64,000 nt of DNA, taken from NCBI RefSeq assembly GCF_017876435.1, contig NZ_JAGIOA010000001.1, positions 3,100,001 to 3,164,000 of the forward strand. Reading direction: 5' to 3'. Origin of the DNA: Microbacterium phyllosphaerae (GTDB taxonomy: Bacteria > Actinomycetota > Actinomycetes > Actinomycetales > Microbacteriaceae). Below the pieces are notes generated by a model, which did no database searches, was not told where the DNA came from, and saw only the letters and a program-made list of their open reading frames with translations. The first letter of the stretch is position 1. Each line of letters opens with the position of its first letter. The translations under genes were made by a program, and so were the position numbers. Positions 62,631-64,000 of this stretch are shown piece after piece.

Positions 62631-63476
62631 TCAGCCCGCGGCGCGCTTGGCCAGGAGGTCGCGGACATGCGCCTCGATCTCGGCGTCGTCCACGTAGCCC
62701 ATCTTCGCGAACGGCGACGTGGCGACCGGGATCTGCACCGGAGTCGCCGGCGCCATCCGCTCGGCGCGCTCGCGCAGTTCGGCGAGGCGCGCGGCTGTGC
62801 GACGCTCCTCCTGAGCATCCATCTCGGCGCGGGCTATCTGCGCACGAGAGCCCGCGACCGAGACCAGCGGCTCGGGAAGCGGGCGTGGCGTCCACGTGGC
62901 ACGACCCTGATCGTGCAACGTCGGCTCGGCCCTCACAACGGGCTCCTCCGCGATCCGCACCGAGCGACGCGCGGCACGGCTCGCGACCGACGACATCCGC
63001 TGAAGGGCGAAGCCCGCAGCGATCACCACCGCGCCCCCGAGCCAGAGAAGGGTCTGGGCCTGCGTGGCGAGCAGCTGCCACACCCCGAGACCCACGACGA
63101 CGAGACCGAGCAGAAGAACAGAGGTCGCCGCCATGCGCACACGCCGACGCGCTCGCGCCTGGCGCACGACGGGATCGGCTCGAGCGGCAGCGAGCTCCTG
63201 GCGGAGAGCGGTGAGCTCGGCCGCCTCCTTCTCGGACTGCAGACGCTTCGCGAGCTTCTGCTGTGCGAGCGCGGTGCGTGCATTCAGTTCGAGCCGCACC
63301 TCACCGGGTGTCTCGCTGGTCTCGGCCAGTACCCGGAGCGCCTGATTCAGCCGTACGGCGTTGCGCTCGGCGGCGTCGTACTGGAAGCGACCACGCCACG
63401 AGGGCAGCAGATACAGCATCCAAAGGAGCACGGCGACGAGCACGATCACTCCTCCGCTCAGCACCGGCCCGTCCAT
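62631..63476 (-). CDS. Membrane protein with coiled-coil, function unknown
   Basis: 281 residues from ATG 63476 (TACCGT at 63484-63489, seven bases upstream). One N-terminal membrane helix (VIVLVAVLLWMLYLLPSW), a charged coiled-coil region (about 40-100: LAQQKLAKRLQSEKEAAELTALRQEL), two more helices (AATSVLLLGLVVVGLGVWQLL and TLLWLGGAVVIAAGFAL), then a long cytoplasmic tail with a second charged helix. No family named. Ends 50 bases before the tRNA gene start on the same strand. Confidence 0.82.
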   Translation of the reverse strand: MDGPVLSGGVIVLVAVLLWMLYLLPSWRGRFQYDAAERNAVRLNQALRVLAETSETPGEVRLELNARTALAQQKLAKRLQSEKEAAELTALRQELAAARADPVVRQARARRRVRMAATSVLLLGLVVVGLGVWQLLATQAQTLLWLGGAVVIAAGFALQRMSSVASRAARRSVRIAEEPVVRAEPTLHDQGRATWTPRPLPEPLVSVAGSRAQIARAEMDAQEERRTAARLAELRERAERMAPATPVQIPVATSPFAKMGYVDDAEIEAHVRDLLAKRAAG

Positions 63477-63483
63477 GTCGACA

Positions 63484-63489
63484 ACGGTA
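63484..63489 (-). promoter_or_regulatory. -10 element (TACCGT) of the coiled-coil membrane protein gene
   Basis: On the minus strand TACCGT ends seven bases before ATG 63476. Confidence 0.4.
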
Positions 63490-63556
63490 CGGGAACATCG
63501 GCGGCAACGACCCTCAGTCCGGGCGTGTGTCGCGACCAGTTCGGCGTGTCGCGCCC

Positions 63557-64000
63557 TCAGATCGCCAGTCGGTCGGACGGCGGGATGGTCGCCGCGTCGG
63601 GCGGCACCTGACCGTTGAGCCACCGCGCCAGCACACCCTGCGGCACATCCTCCCGCGTGAGCGCGAATGCGTAGTGGTCGCGCCAGTCGCCGTCGATGTG
63701 GATGTAGCGGCGACGGAGGCCTTCGTAGCGGAAGCCGAGCTTCTGCACCACGCGCAGGCTCGCCGCGTTCTCAGGGCGGATGCAGATCTCCATGCGGTGC
63801 AGGGCGTACTCGGTGAAGCATGCGTCGGTCGCGAGCGCGACCGCCGTCGGGGTGATGCCCTTGCCCGCGAAGCGCTCGCTCACCCAGTAGCCGATCGTCG
63901 CCGAGCACAGCGAGCCCCTGGCCACACCCCAGACGTTCAGCTGACCGGCGACCTCGCCGTCGTACTCCATGACGAACGGGTAGCCCTGCCCGTCGCGATA
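63557..64000 (-). CDS. RimJ-like GNAT acetyltransferase, 5' partial
   Basis: The frame is open from the stop at 63557 to the right edge of the window, so the N-terminus is missing; the ATG at 63970 is internal (upstream codons read YRDGQGYPFV). Visible: IGYWVSERFAGKGITPTAVALATDACF (acetyl-CoA P-loop region), LHRMEICIRPENAASLRVVQKLGFRYEGLRRRYIHIDGDWRDHYAFAL. This is the pattern of ribosomal-protein alanine N-acetyltransferases RimJ/RimL; substrate by family only. Confidence 0.87.
   Translation of the reverse strand, partial: YRDGQGYPFVMEYDGEVAGQLNVWGVARGSLCSATIGYWVSERFAGKGITPTAVALATDACFTEYALHRMEICIRPENAASLRVVQKLGFRYEGLRRRYIHIDGDWRDHYAFALTREDVPQGVLARWLNGQVPPDAATIPPSDRLAI

Noticed and set aside
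62631..62820. Integration at the 3' end of tRNA-Ala
   Set aside because: No integrase gene or repeated tRNA end lies nearby; flanking genes are ordinary chromosomal genes.

Overview
The window is 64 kb of very GC-rich (roughly 70%), almost fully coding chromosomal DNA. Gene content, frequent GTG starts, start/stop overlaps and family-specific genes (a protein O-mannosyltransferase next to rsmI, a DUF7882-type small protein, the metG-tatD-rsmA-ispE neighbourhood) point to an actinobacterium of the Microbacteriaceae, most likely Microbacterium. I see no insertion sequence, prophage structural genes, CRISPR array or rRNA. No gene-free stretch exceeds about 200 bases.

Layout. 1-860: end of a spermidine synthase-like gene. 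1006-6232: a monosaccharide ABC importer (mmsA-mmsB-chvE) and its LacI-type repressor, with near-identical 16-bp dyads in front of each. 6324-12995: housekeeping block ispE, aldo/keto reductase, rsmA, MFS exporter, tatD, metG. 13034-21189: a membrane-anchored molybdopterin oxidoreductase, then a five-gene operon for an oligosaccharide/peptide-type importer (binding protein, two permeases, a fused double ATPase) ending in a GH1 glycosidase, preceded by a LacI-type operator. 21239-23913: a MarR/VOC divergent pair with two perfect dyads, a second LacI regulator and a methyltransferase. 23927-29341: rsmI, protein O-mannosyltransferase, and an aminotransferase/amino-acid permease/Lrp operon. 29542-39129: small protein, thioredoxin-domain protein, FMN reductase, aldo/keto reductase, membrane acyltransferase-like protein, hrpA helicase, quinone oxidoreductase-like protein.

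39142-48573 is the most distinctive region: two divergent transcription units. One encodes a complete dipeptide/nickel-type ABC importer plus an SsuD-like flavin monooxygenase. The other encodes an alpha/beta hydrolase, an O-acetylhomoserine sulfhydrylase and an SfnG-like flavin monooxygenase. Together they look like an organosulfur scavenging system: import, hydrolysis, oxidative C-S cleavage, then sulfide assimilation. The substrate cannot be read from the sequence.

48612-64000: two Gfo/Idh oxidoreductases, a NYN/OST-HTH protein, a small inositol/sugar catabolic-type operon with a TetR regulator, DUF4166 plus epimerase, an HTH/HTH/ImmA regulatory module, acetyltransferases, small membrane proteins, a gene that appears split by one extra base in a seven-C tract, pgi, a terminator, tRNA-Ala(CGC), and a partial RimJ-like acetyltransferase at the right edge.

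A window-wide pattern is a TANNNT hexamer ending exactly 6-7 bases before the start codon of some two dozen first-in-unit genes, the arrangement expected of leaderless transcripts. I used it to choose several start codons. All functions are assigned by recognising families in the translations; no database search was run.
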